Assembly (NCBI RefSeq): GCF_003352915.1
Contig: NZ_CP022314.1
Span: 395,781 to 404,440 of the forward strand
Length of the DNA stretch: 8,660 bases
Direction of reading: 5' to 3'
From: Arthrobacter sp. PM3
Lineage (GTDB): Bacteria; Actinomycetota; Actinomycetes; Actinomycetales; Micrococcaceae
The notes below the pieces were generated by a model. That model did not search any database. It saw only the letters and a list, made by a program, of their open reading frames with translations, and had not been told where the DNA came from. Each line of letters starts with the position of its first letter. Position 1 is the stretch's first letter. Both the position numbers and the translations under genes were made by a program. Positions 1-6,196 of this stretch are shown piece by piece.

Positions 1-1
1 G

Positions 2-1855
2 TTAGGGCAGGAAGTACCCGGCGAGGTCGGCGATGAGCTGGGCGGAGCCGGAGGAGCGGTTGAACAGCGCCACCCGCCCGTCGGAGCCGACCGGCACGTT
101 GGCCAGGTTGGGGACGGTCTGCCCGGTGGAGAAGTTCAGGTTCGACGCGTTGGGCCGGGCCGAACCGGACGGGTAGGCGGTGATGAAGCCGAAGGACTTC
201 GGCGAGGTGACGGTCAGGTTGAACACCGCTGCCAGCGCACCGGTCGGGACGCCGTTGGCGCCGGCGACCTGGAATGTGACGGCGGAGTCGGCCTTGACCG
301 GGGCGGTGTTGCGGGTGTCCAGGACCCGGGTGGGTCCGAGGGCCTTGAACGCGCCCGTCGCGGTCGGTGTGCCGGGCAGGTAGTACCCGGCGACGTCGGC
401 GATCAGCTGGGAGGTGCCGGCGGACCGGTTGAACAGCGTCACCTTCCCGTCGGCGCCGACCGGGACCGTGACCAGGTTCGGGACCGTCTGCCCGGCGGAG
501 AAGTTCAGGTTCGAGGCATTCGGCCGGGCCTTGCCGGAGGCGTAGGCGGTGATGAAGCCCAGGGACTTCGGCTGGGTCACCGTCAGGTTGAACACCACGG
601 CGGCGACCGAGGCGGGAATGCCGTTGGCCCCGGCGACCTGGAAGGACACCGCGGAATCGGCACGGACGGCGGCGCTGTTGCGGGTGTCCAGCAGCCTGGC
701 AGGCTGCAGGCTCTTGAACGCGCCCGCCGTCGCCGGTGTGCCGGTGACGTAATAGCCGGTGACGTCCGCGATCAGCTGTGAGGACCCCGAGGACCTGTTG
801 AACAGCGTCACTTTGCCGTCAGCGCCGACCGGGACCGTCACCAGGTTCGGCACCGTCTGCCCGGCAGAGAAGTTCAGGTTCGAGGCGTTGGGCCGGGCCG
901 TGCCGGAGGCATAGGCCGTGATGAACCCGAGGGACCGCGGCTGGGTCACTGTGAGGTTGAAGACGACCGCGGACACCTTGGCCGGGATCCCGTTGGCGCC
1001 GGCGACCTGGAACGTGACGGCGGAGTCGGCCTTGACCGGGGCACTGTTCCGGGTATCCAGGACCCGGGTGGGCGAGGTGGGGTTGAACGTTCCGGGGAGC
1101 TGTCCGCCGGCCTTCCCGGCCTTGATGACGACATCATCGATATAGCTGTCGCCGGCCTGCCGCCGGTGTTCGGCGCCCAACTGCATCTTGGTGACCTCAT
1201 TGAAGCCCGTGGCGACCTGCTTGCTGGAATACAGGAGCTTGCCGTCGAACCATATTTCGACGGTGGTGGAGGCGCCGTTGGGGATGACGTGCATGACCAG
1301 GTGGTGCCACGTTCCCAGCGGGACGTTGGTCTTCAGGTTGGTGTAGCCGAGTGTTCCGTTGGGCGCTGCGACGCGGAGCCACAGCGGGCCGACGCCGCCG
1401 TTGGAGCGGTAGACGTCCACGAACCGGGTGTTTCCGTTGAAGAAGCGGAAGTAGGGGACGTTGTTGCCTGCCACGCCCTCCTTGGTGATGTTGAACCAGC
1501 CGTCGGCGTAGACTTCATTGCTGCCGGCGGGAAGCGGCGCCGAGAAGTTGGCCACGGAGCCGGCATCCGTCGTCACGTGGACATGCGCCGAACAGCGGCC
1601 CGAATGCTGCTCAGCTGAGGAGACATCGGCGGTGCCGGTCCCGGCTGTGAAGGGCGCCGCAAAGCCCGACGATGTGATGCTGCCCGACTCGAAATTGGTC
1701 GCGATGACCGTTGTGCCCGGATACTGGTTGGTTGGCTGCGGCGCGCCCGGCTGGCACGTCGGTGCGGCGGAAGCCGGGCTGGCGCCGACCGCCAGACCGG
1801 CTAAGACTAATAGGTTCAGCGCTGCGATTACGCCTGCTTTTTGCAGTCGTTTCAT
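2..1855 (-). CDS. Secreted LamG-like protein with three C-terminal 123-residue tandem repeats
   Basis: This 617-residue protein is predicted to be exported. It opens with a Sec signal peptide: KR at residues 2-3, a hydrophobic core at about 7-25, and an ASA-A cleavage site after residue 30. Residues about 45-250 resemble a concanavalin-type (LamG-like) jelly roll, with GTWHHLVMHV, a WFDGKLLYSS strand pair and a closing YIDDVVI strand. Residues 256-617 are three tandem repeats, each with a LDTRN motif, an FNLTVT strand, SNLNFSxGQTVPNL, VPVGxDG and a closing IADxxGYx. Repeats of this kind are common on exported actinobacterial proteins; I know no firm biochemical role for them. I chose the ATG at 1855 because it starts the signal peptide and has an AGGGGGG Shine-Dalgarno a few bases upstream; the frame stays open to 1924. 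No catalytic residues are evident, so carbohydrate or surface binding is the best guess. It lies downstream of the Tad operon, probably as a separate transcription unit. Confidence 0.85.
   Translation of the reverse strand: MKRLQKAGVIAALNLLVLAGLAVGASPASAAPTCQPGAPQPTNQYPGTTVIATNFESGSITSSGFAAPFTAGTGTADVSSAEQHSGRCSAHVHVTTDAGSVANFSAPLPAGSNEVYADGWFNITKEGVAGNNVPYFRFFNGNTRFVDVYRSNGGVGPLWLRVAAPNGTLGYTNLKTNVPLGTWHHLVMHVIPNGASTTVEIWFDGKLLYSSKQVATGFNEVTKMQLGAEHRRQAGDSYIDDVVIKAGKAGGQLPGTFNPTSPTRVLDTRNSAPVKADSAVTFQVAGANGIPAKVSAVVFNLTVTQPRSLGFITAYASGTARPNASNLNFSAGQTVPNLVTVPVGADGKVTLFNRSSGSSQLIADVTGYYVTGTPATAGAFKSLQPARLLDTRNSAAVRADSAVSFQVAGANGIPASVAAVVFNLTVTQPKSLGFITAYASGKARPNASNLNFSAGQTVPNLVTVPVGADGKVTLFNRSAGTSQLIADVAGYYLPGTPTATGAFKALGPTRVLDTRNTAPVKADSAVTFQVAGANGVPTGALAAVFNLTVTSPKSFGFITAYPSGSARPNASNLNFSTGQTVPNLANVPVGSDGRVALFNRSSGSAQLIADLAGYFLP
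5..1090 (-). repeat. Three tandem 369-bp coding repeats (last one shorter)
   Basis: Reading on the minus strand, repeat 1 spans 1090-722, repeat 2 spans 721-353 and repeat 3 spans 352-5. The first two are exactly 369 bp and the last is 348 bp, ending at the stop codon. Each unit encodes LDTRN, an ADSAV-FQVAGANG segment, NLTVT, RPNASNLNFS, GQTVPNL and a GYY/GYF close. Repeats 1 and 2 are the most alike, sharing long runs such as ARPNASNLNFSAGQTVPNLV. Repeat 3 has diverged more (PSGS, STGQ, LANVPVGSDGRVA). This suggests duplication of an internal unit, with possible unequal crossing-over or gene conversion. Confidence 0.95.
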
Positions 1856-2027
1856 TGATCTGCCCCCCTGACGTGGCTCCCACTGGATAGCAATTCCCAG
1901 AAGTTCCGGGATTTGAGGCGCCAAGGAAGCGCTGTGAGTAGCCGACGCACGAGACCGCTCATACTCCGACGGTGCCTTCCCACACGGTATCCCCCAGCAA
2001 CTTGAATAAACCTTGGGGCCCGTGCGG

Positions 2028-2058
2028 TCCGGCCACGCTGCTGTCCGAGCCGGCCGGA
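2028..2058 (-). terminator. Inverted repeat just after tadC, possible operon terminator
   Basis: Seven bases on the minus strand, TCCGGCC (2058-2052), are perfectly complementary to GGCCGGA (2034-2028) across a 17-base loop. The stem starts one base after the tadC stop codon at 2060-2062. There is no T-run, so this is an intrinsic-terminator-like or mRNA-stabilising hairpin at best. It would separate the Tad operon from the secreted protein gene. Confidence 0.35.
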
Positions 2059-2059
2059 G

Positions 2060-2716
2060 TCAGGCCGGTAGCAGACCCAGGAGTACAGGGACGACACCGA
2101 GGCAGACAAAGGCCGGCAGCGAGCACAGGCCCAGCGGAACAACGAGCTTCACCCCGAGGGCCGCCGCACGCTGCTCGGCGGCCCTGTGCCGTTCGCGGCG
2201 CAGCCGGGCGGCCTGGGCGTAGAGCAGTGCCGAGGACGGGGCGCCCGTGAGCGCGGCAAAGGTCAGGCCGTCCCGCAGCGCACGAAGCTGCGGCACCTGG
2301 GCACCGGAACTGTGCCATGCTGTCTTCCAGTCCGCGCCGATGGCCAGAGCCGACGCCACAGGCCGCAACTGCCGGGCGAGTTCCGGCGGCACCAGGGTGG
2401 CGATAAGTTCCAGCGACCGTCCCAGCCCGGCTCCTGCGTCCAGCATGGCGCCGATCAGTTCCAGCATCATGGCGGTGTCCCGCAGCCCAGGGAACCCCGG
2501 ATCTTCAGCCGGGTTGCGTTCCCGGGGCGCCCGGCCACGGCCCGTCCGGTCCGCCGGGCCTGGAACTTGGCGCCGGAGTCTTCCGCGGACACGCCCGGAG
2601 TGCGCCAGGACCACGACGGATGCGCCGGCAAGGCAAAGGGCCACCAGGGCCCCGGCTGCCTCCGGTTTCACGGCGGGGGCCGAGTCACGCTGGCGCTCCT
2701 GCGGCGGCACGGACAA
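2060..2716 (-). CDS. tadC: TadC-like type II/IV secretion system F protein
   Basis: An inner-membrane platform protein of the Tad (Flp/type IVc) pilus assembly machine; with TadB it forms the base on which the CpaF motor acts. The 218-residue reading has a hydrophobic segment at about 20-38 and a basic Arg-rich linker. A T2SSF-like helical region at about 80-135 carries MMLELIGAMLDAGAGL and LATLVPPELA-like helices. A hydrophobic C-terminus spans about 188-216. The start is uncertain. The TTG at 2716 overlaps the tadB 3' end by 32 bases but has no clear Shine-Dalgarno. A GTG at 2671, just past the tadB stop, would give 203 residues and keeps the first membrane helix. Either start suggests translational coupling to tadB. 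It is the last Tad gene visible, and no pilin gene follows. Confidence 0.8.
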   Translation of the reverse strand: MSVPPQERQRDSAPAVKPEAAGALVALCLAGASVVVLAHSGRVRGRLRRQVPGPADRTGRGRAPRERNPAEDPGFPGLRDTAMMLELIGAMLDAGAGLGRSLELIATLVPPELARQLRPVASALAIGADWKTAWHSSGAQVPQLRALRDGLTFAALTGAPSSALLYAQAARLRRERHRAAEQRAAALGVKLVVPLGLCSLPAFVCLGVVPVLLGLLPA

Positions 2717-3593
2717 GCCGTGCGGACCACATCCGGCCGGCGGCGGTCAGGCCGATACCGGCGGCCAGCGCCATGACGCCCCACGGGCTCCCGAAGATCG
2801 TCGCCATCGGATCGACGCCGAGGAGCAGTCCGAGCCCCAAACCCGACACCGGCAGCCAGGTCAGCAGGCGGACCGTTGTACGAGGCCCGGCCAGGGCGGT
2901 CCGCCGGGCCGCCTCGGCGTCGGCCTCCGCCTCCAGGTGGTGGGCGAAGCGTGCCAGGACGTCCGCCAGGGGGCAGCCGCTGGCTTCTGAGGTGTCGAAG
3001 CACGCCGCAAGCTCACCCCAGACGTGCGTGTCGCGGCCGGTCAATCCGCTCCCGGACGCTGCCCGGCGGATTGCCTCGGCCACCGAAGTCCCCCGCAGGG
3101 CGGCGGCGCGTGCTGCCCCGAGGATCGTGAGGGCTTCAGGAGCGAGCCCGGCCCCGGAACCCTCCGGGGCCGGGTCGGGGCCTCCGCTCCGGCCCGGGGA
3201 CCGGTCCTCCGCATCGTCCCGGCCGTAGAGAACCCACAGTTCGTCCCACAGCCGGGCGGGGGTGCGTCCGCCTTTCAGCAGCGCGGCGAGTTGCTGGACC
3301 ACGGCCGCCATCGGGGCGGTCCCCGTCCCGGCTCTTCTTCCGGCCAGCAGGAGGCGGGATCCGGGGACGGCCCTGCGGTGGTTCCACGGCCGGTTTGCCA
3401 GTTGCGGGCTCAGCGGCCCGGGACGCCGGCCGGCTTGCGGACCAGGTTGTCGGTGCCCCCGGGCTGCGGAACCGTGCATGCCTGCACTTTCCAGGGCGTT
3501 GCGGGCACGTCGCCCCGCACCCCGGGCGGGAAATGCCAGCCACACCGCCAGAGCCAGCGTGATGACCAGGACGGCGGTCACGGCGGAGTCCAT
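2685..3593 (-). CDS. tadB: TadB-like type II/IV secretion system F protein
   Basis: A 302-residue inner-membrane platform subunit of the Tad pilus machine, partner of TadC. It has an N-terminal membrane helix at about 4-21 and a basic, low-complexity cytoplasmic linker (about 24-92). A T2SSF-like domain follows, with AVVQQLAALLKGGRTPARLW at about 97-116 and a second helical half, GTSVAEAIRRAA to DVLARFAHHLEAEADAEAA, at about 169-229. Two further hydrophobic segments lie at about 244-260 and 271-288. A Gly/Pro/Asp-rich insert at about 126-150 splits the first half of the domain and looks like a flexible loop. The ATG at 3593 lies inside the 3' end of the upstream ATPase gene (16-base overlap), and the 3' end overlaps tadC, so all three are probably translated together. 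Assignment to TadB rather than TadC rests on gene order and the longer N-terminal part. Confidence 0.85.
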   Translation of the reverse strand: MDSAVTAVLVITLALAVWLAFPARGAGRRARNALESAGMHGSAARGHRQPGPQAGRRPGPLSPQLANRPWNHRRAVPGSRLLLAGRRAGTGTAPMAAVVQQLAALLKGGRTPARLWDELWVLYGRDDAEDRSPGRSGGPDPAPEGSGAGLAPEALTILGAARAAALRGTSVAEAIRRAASGSGLTGRDTHVWGELAACFDTSEASGCPLADVLARFAHHLEAEADAEAARRTALAGPRTTVRLLTWLPVSGLGLGLLLGVDPMATIFGSPWGVMALAAGIGLTAAGRMWSARLVRAAAGAPA

Positions 3594-4963
3594 GATCGCG
3601 CGGGTTCAGTATCCGGCCCCGAGGGCCGCGCCTCGGACCGCGCAGCGGGTGACCGGGCAGCGAGAGAGCGGGCAGCCGGGGTCAGCCCTGCTCGGGACGG
3701 TGTAGCGGCGCCGCCTTCGCCGGCCGGATCCAGGTCGAGCCGGTCCGCCAGCGCCAGCCACGCGGGCCCCCGGCGGACCCGGTCCCCGCTCATGTCCAGA
3801 GCAACACTGACGGCCAGCCCGGTGTCCCGGGGGTCCATGATTCCGATACTCACCACCCGACGGCCGGCTCCGGTCCGTTCGACATGCACGACGGCATCGA
3901 TGGCGCTGGCCACCTGCAGGCGCACGGCGTCCTGGCCCATGCCTGCGAGCGCCCCGAGCGCGGCAAGCCGGGCCGGGACGGCCGCCGCGGCATTGGCATG
4001 GATGGTCCCGCCGGCTCCCGCATGCCCGGTATTCATCGCTGACAGCAGCTCCCTGACTTCCGCGCCGCGGCATTCGCCGACGACCAGCCGGTCCGGCCGC
4101 ATCCTCAGGGCCTGGCGGACCAGTTCGCCCAGATCGACGGCACCGCCGCCTTCCAGGTTGCCGTGTCGGGACTCGAGCGAGACCACATGCGGGTGGACCG
4201 GATTCAATTCCGCCGCGTCCTCAATCAGGACGAGCCGTTCCCCGGCGTCACATAGCCCCAGCAGTGTCGCCAGCAGCGTGGTCTTGCCCGAGCCCGTGGC
4301 GCCGCTGATGAGGAAGCTCAGCCGGCCCGCCACCATGCGTTCGAGCACGGACTGGACCAGGCCGCCGCCGGTCCCGGTCCCGAACATTCCGTCGCGGCGC
4401 AACTCCGGCATGGTGAAGACCGTGCTCCGGCGGATGCGCACGCTGAGGAGGGTCCCGGCCGTGGATATCGGCGGCAGGACCGCGTGGACCCGGTAGCCGC
4501 CGTCGAGCCTGACGTCGACGCACGGCGAACTGTCATCCAACCGGCGGCCGCCGGCGGCCACCAGCCGTGCCGCCAGGGCGCGGATCTGCGGCTCCCCGGA
4601 AAAGACGACGGCTGCCCGCTCCAGGCCGTTGCCGCGGTCCAGCCAGACCGACTCCGGGCCGTTGACGAAGATGTCCGTGACGTCCGGGTCCCGCGTGAGG
4701 GGCTGCAACGGGCCCAGCCCATTAAGTTCGGCGCTGATGCTCTCCACCGCAGCCAGGGCGCCGGCCGTGCCAAGCAGCCGTCCGCTAGCCTGGACAGCGG
4801 CCGCCACCCTTGACGGGGTCACCGGAACGGCTTCGGCCAGGACGGATTCGCGCACGGACTCCAGCAGTTTCTGGTCCGGAGCTCCGGGCGCGCTGCGGCG
4901 TCCCGGCGCCCGTCGGGTCACCTGGTGCGGGCCCGCCGATTGCACGGCTGAATGTGCACTCAT
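3578..4963 (-). CDS. tadA: CpaF/TadA family secretion motor ATPase
   Basis: A cytoplasmic hexameric ATPase that powers Tad pilus assembly. The 461-residue protein carries the full VirB11/CpaF set. The N-terminal domain has the typical GLGPLQPLTRDPDVTDIFVN stretch. Walker A is GATGSGKT at residues 221-228, the Asp/Glu box is LIEDAAEL near 246-253, Walker B is VVGECRGAE at about 294-302, and the His box is HAGAGGTIHAN at 314-324. After the conserved domain there is a 45-residue tail rich in Ala, Arg, Ser and Pro, with an AARS unit repeated three times. I start it at the ATG at 4963, whose A is shared with the TGA of the upstream tadZ-like gene (TGATG). The same frame is open further upstream to 5770, but that part is antisense-like Arg-rich sequence over tadZ and is not coding. 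Confidence 0.95.
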   Translation of the reverse strand: MSAHSAVQSAGPHQVTRRAPGRRSAPGAPDQKLLESVRESVLAEAVPVTPSRVAAAVQASGRLLGTAGALAAVESISAELNGLGPLQPLTRDPDVTDIFVNGPESVWLDRGNGLERAAVVFSGEPQIRALAARLVAAGGRRLDDSSPCVDVRLDGGYRVHAVLPPISTAGTLLSVRIRRSTVFTMPELRRDGMFGTGTGGGLVQSVLERMVAGRLSFLISGATGSGKTTLLATLLGLCDAGERLVLIEDAAELNPVHPHVVSLESRHGNLEGGGAVDLGELVRQALRMRPDRLVVGECRGAEVRELLSAMNTGHAGAGGTIHANAAAAVPARLAALGALAGMGQDAVRLQVASAIDAVVHVERTGAGRRVVSIGIMDPRDTGLAVSVALDMSGDRVRRGPAWLALADRLDLDPAGEGGAATPSRAGLTPAARSLAARSPAARSEARPSGPDTEPARSWTPP

Positions 4964-6069
4964 CAGTCGTCCGCCCCGTTGAGGTCCAGAAGGCCGGCGG
5001 CGAAGCGCCGGGCAGCGCGCCGCCGGCCGGTTTCCAGGAGGCGGCCGAATTCCGTTGCCGCGGCCAGGCCTTTGATTTCGGGCATGATCCCGTGCAGCGG
5101 AATCCCCACGGAGTCGGCGATCAGGGGCGCGTCCAGGGCAGCGCCCGGCCCGGCCCGGACCACCAGTGCGGTGTCCACCGGGGGAAGCTCCTGCAGGAGC
5201 CGGGCCGTGGCGACGGCCGCCCGCAGCCGGGCCGGTGCGACGACGATGATCCGGTCGCATTCCCAGGCGAAGGACCGCAGTGTTTCGCGGCCCCGGCCGA
5301 TATCCAGCACGGCCAGCTCGCACCCGCGCCGGGCGGCATCGAGGACGCCGGCGACGGTGGCTGCGTCGATGTCGGCGGCCCGGTCCCCGGTACCCGGCCA
5401 CGACAGGAACGGGAAGCCTCCGGCCGTCGGCAGGGCGTCGTCGAGCTGGGCGGGGTCGATGCTGCCGCTCGCCCCGGCCAGGTCCGGCCAGCGGAGCCCG
5501 TAGGCGTCTTCTGCGGCCAGCGCCAATTCCAGCCCGCCACCCCAGGGATCTCCGTCTATCAGGAGCGCCCGGACGCCGAGTCCGGCCGCTGCCTGGGCGA
5601 TCCAGACGGCGGCGGTCGTGGCACCGGCACCGCCGCAGCCGCCGATGACGCCCAGGACGAGTCCGCCGTCCTCCGGTGCCCGGGACCGGCTCAGGTGCTC
5701 CGCGAGCCAAGCGGCGGCATCGGGCAGGACCGCGACGCGTTCGGCCCCGATGGCCGCGGCCAGATGCCACAGCCCGTCGCCGTCGCTGCGGAGGCCCACC
5801 AGAACCGCCGGCGCTTGGCGTCGCGGCGGCAGGTCACGGATGTCGCTGCCGACCAGCACGGCCGCCGCGGCGTCCCAGAAGGGCGCGGCCCCGGCAATGT
5901 CCTGCACCGTCCGCAGATGGCCACCGGCGGCCGCGACGATGCGTTCCACGTCGGCGCGCAGCGCCTCAACGCCGGTGACCAGCAGGGTTTCCGCGGATTC
6001 CTCCGGATGCCATGGCACCGGTTCCCGCGGGGGCGACTCGCCGGGACCGGGGTGCTGATGCCTGTTCAT
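4963..6069 (-). CDS. tadZ: TadZ/CpaE/Ssd-like MinD-family protein with lysine-free P-loop
   Basis: The first gene of the Tad operon. Homologues (CpaE, TadZ, mycobacterial Ssd/Rv3660c) localise the pilus machine or affect septum placement. The 368-residue protein has an N-terminal atypical receiver-like domain (about 27-125), where no phospho-acceptor Asp is obvious at the end of the AAAVLVGSDI strand. A MinD/ParA-like domain follows: P-loop GGCGGAGATT at 143-152, LLIDGDPWGGGLE at 169-181, and LAVLDIGRG at 252-260. The P-loop has Cys145 and Ala150 where MinD proteins have the two lysines of KGGxGKT. The Asp residues 172, 174 and 256 are kept. The ATG at 6069 lacks a good Shine-Dalgarno. A CACAGT hexamer six bases upstream hints at leaderless transcription, but weakly. 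The 3' end shares one base with the cpaF-like start. Confidence 0.88.
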   Translation of the reverse strand: MNRHQHPGPGESPPREPVPWHPEESAETLLVTGVEALRADVERIVAAAGGHLRTVQDIAGAAPFWDAAAAVLVGSDIRDLPPRRQAPAVLVGLRSDGDGLWHLAAAIGAERVAVLPDAAAWLAEHLSRSRAPEDGGLVLGVIGGCGGAGATTAAVWIAQAAAGLGVRALLIDGDPWGGGLELALAAEDAYGLRWPDLAGASGSIDPAQLDDALPTAGGFPFLSWPGTGDRAADIDAATVAGVLDAARRGCELAVLDIGRGRETLRSFAWECDRIIVVAPARLRAAVATARLLQELPPVDTALVVRAGPGAALDAPLIADSVGIPLHGIMPEIKGLAAATEFGRLLETGRRRAARRFAAGLLDLNGADD

Positions 6070-6120
6070 GTTGCCACTGTGCCTGCCTCTTCCGGGCGGC
6101 GTAACCTCCGTCGTCGGCTA

Positions 6121-6129
6121 TGTGGATAA
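6121..6129 (-). promoter_or_regulatory. Perfect DnaA-box 9-mer in divergent intergenic region
   Basis: The minus strand reads TTATCCACA, identical to the strong E. coli-type DnaA box (TTATNCACA). It sits in the 127-base gap between the divergent tadZ-like and polymerase genes, 68 bases before the polymerase start. This AT-rich 9-mer is rare in such GC-rich DNA. It is a single box, so it would more plausibly be a regulatory or titration site than a replication origin. Binding is inferred from sequence alone. Confidence 0.5.
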
Positions 6130-6184
6130 GCCGGCGGGTCCCGGCCGCCGAGGGGCAGCGCGCAGAGCATGCCCCGGGGCAGGG

Positions 6185-6190
6185 CAGAAT
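6185..6190 (+). promoter_or_regulatory. Possible -10 element for leaderless polymerase mRNA
   Basis: CAGAAT matches four of six bases of TATAAT, including the key A at position 2 and T at position 6. It ends six bases before the ATG at 6197, so transcription would start at or next to the start codon. No Shine-Dalgarno precedes this ATG, which fits leaderless translation, a common mode in Actinobacteria. No convincing -35 is seen at 17-base spacing. Confidence 0.3.
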
Positions 6191-6196
6191 TGACCT

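Noticed and set aside
1..1090. Repeats considered as a CRISPR array or mobile repeat
   Set aside because: They are long, directly adjacent, in frame and encode protein modules, without spacers.
1852..1962. 36-codon upstream ORF whose TGA overlaps the secreted protein ATG
   Set aside because: The ATGA overlap is tempting for coupling, but its only purine-rich site is too close to its ATG and the peptide is not recognisable; the main gene has its own strong Shine-Dalgarno.
1985..2012. GTTTAT followed by GGGGAT on the minus strand, resembling a SigB/SigF-type promoter for the secreted gene
   Set aside because: The -10 part deviates from GGGTAT and the spacing is short, so the match is too weak to annotate.
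3024..4496. Long plus-strand open frame of 490 codons
   Set aside because: It lies antisense to tadB and cpaF, is Arg/Pro/Ser-rich with no recognisable domain, and reflects GC-rich codon bias.
4964..5770. Open frame extending the CpaF-like gene upstream, giving a 730-residue reading
   Set aside because: The extra part is Arg/Gly/Pro-rich shadow sequence over the tadZ-like gene; the ATG at 4963, overlapping the tadZ stop, fits the CpaF family start.
4810..6129. Long plus-strand open frame of 439 codons
   Set aside because: It is antisense to the tadZ-like gene, which has clear family motifs; no Shine-Dalgarno or domain supports it.
6171..6180. GCCCCGGGGC palindrome before the polymerase gene
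   Set aside because: Short pure G/C palindromes are expected by chance in this GC-rich DNA and no repeat copy is seen nearby.
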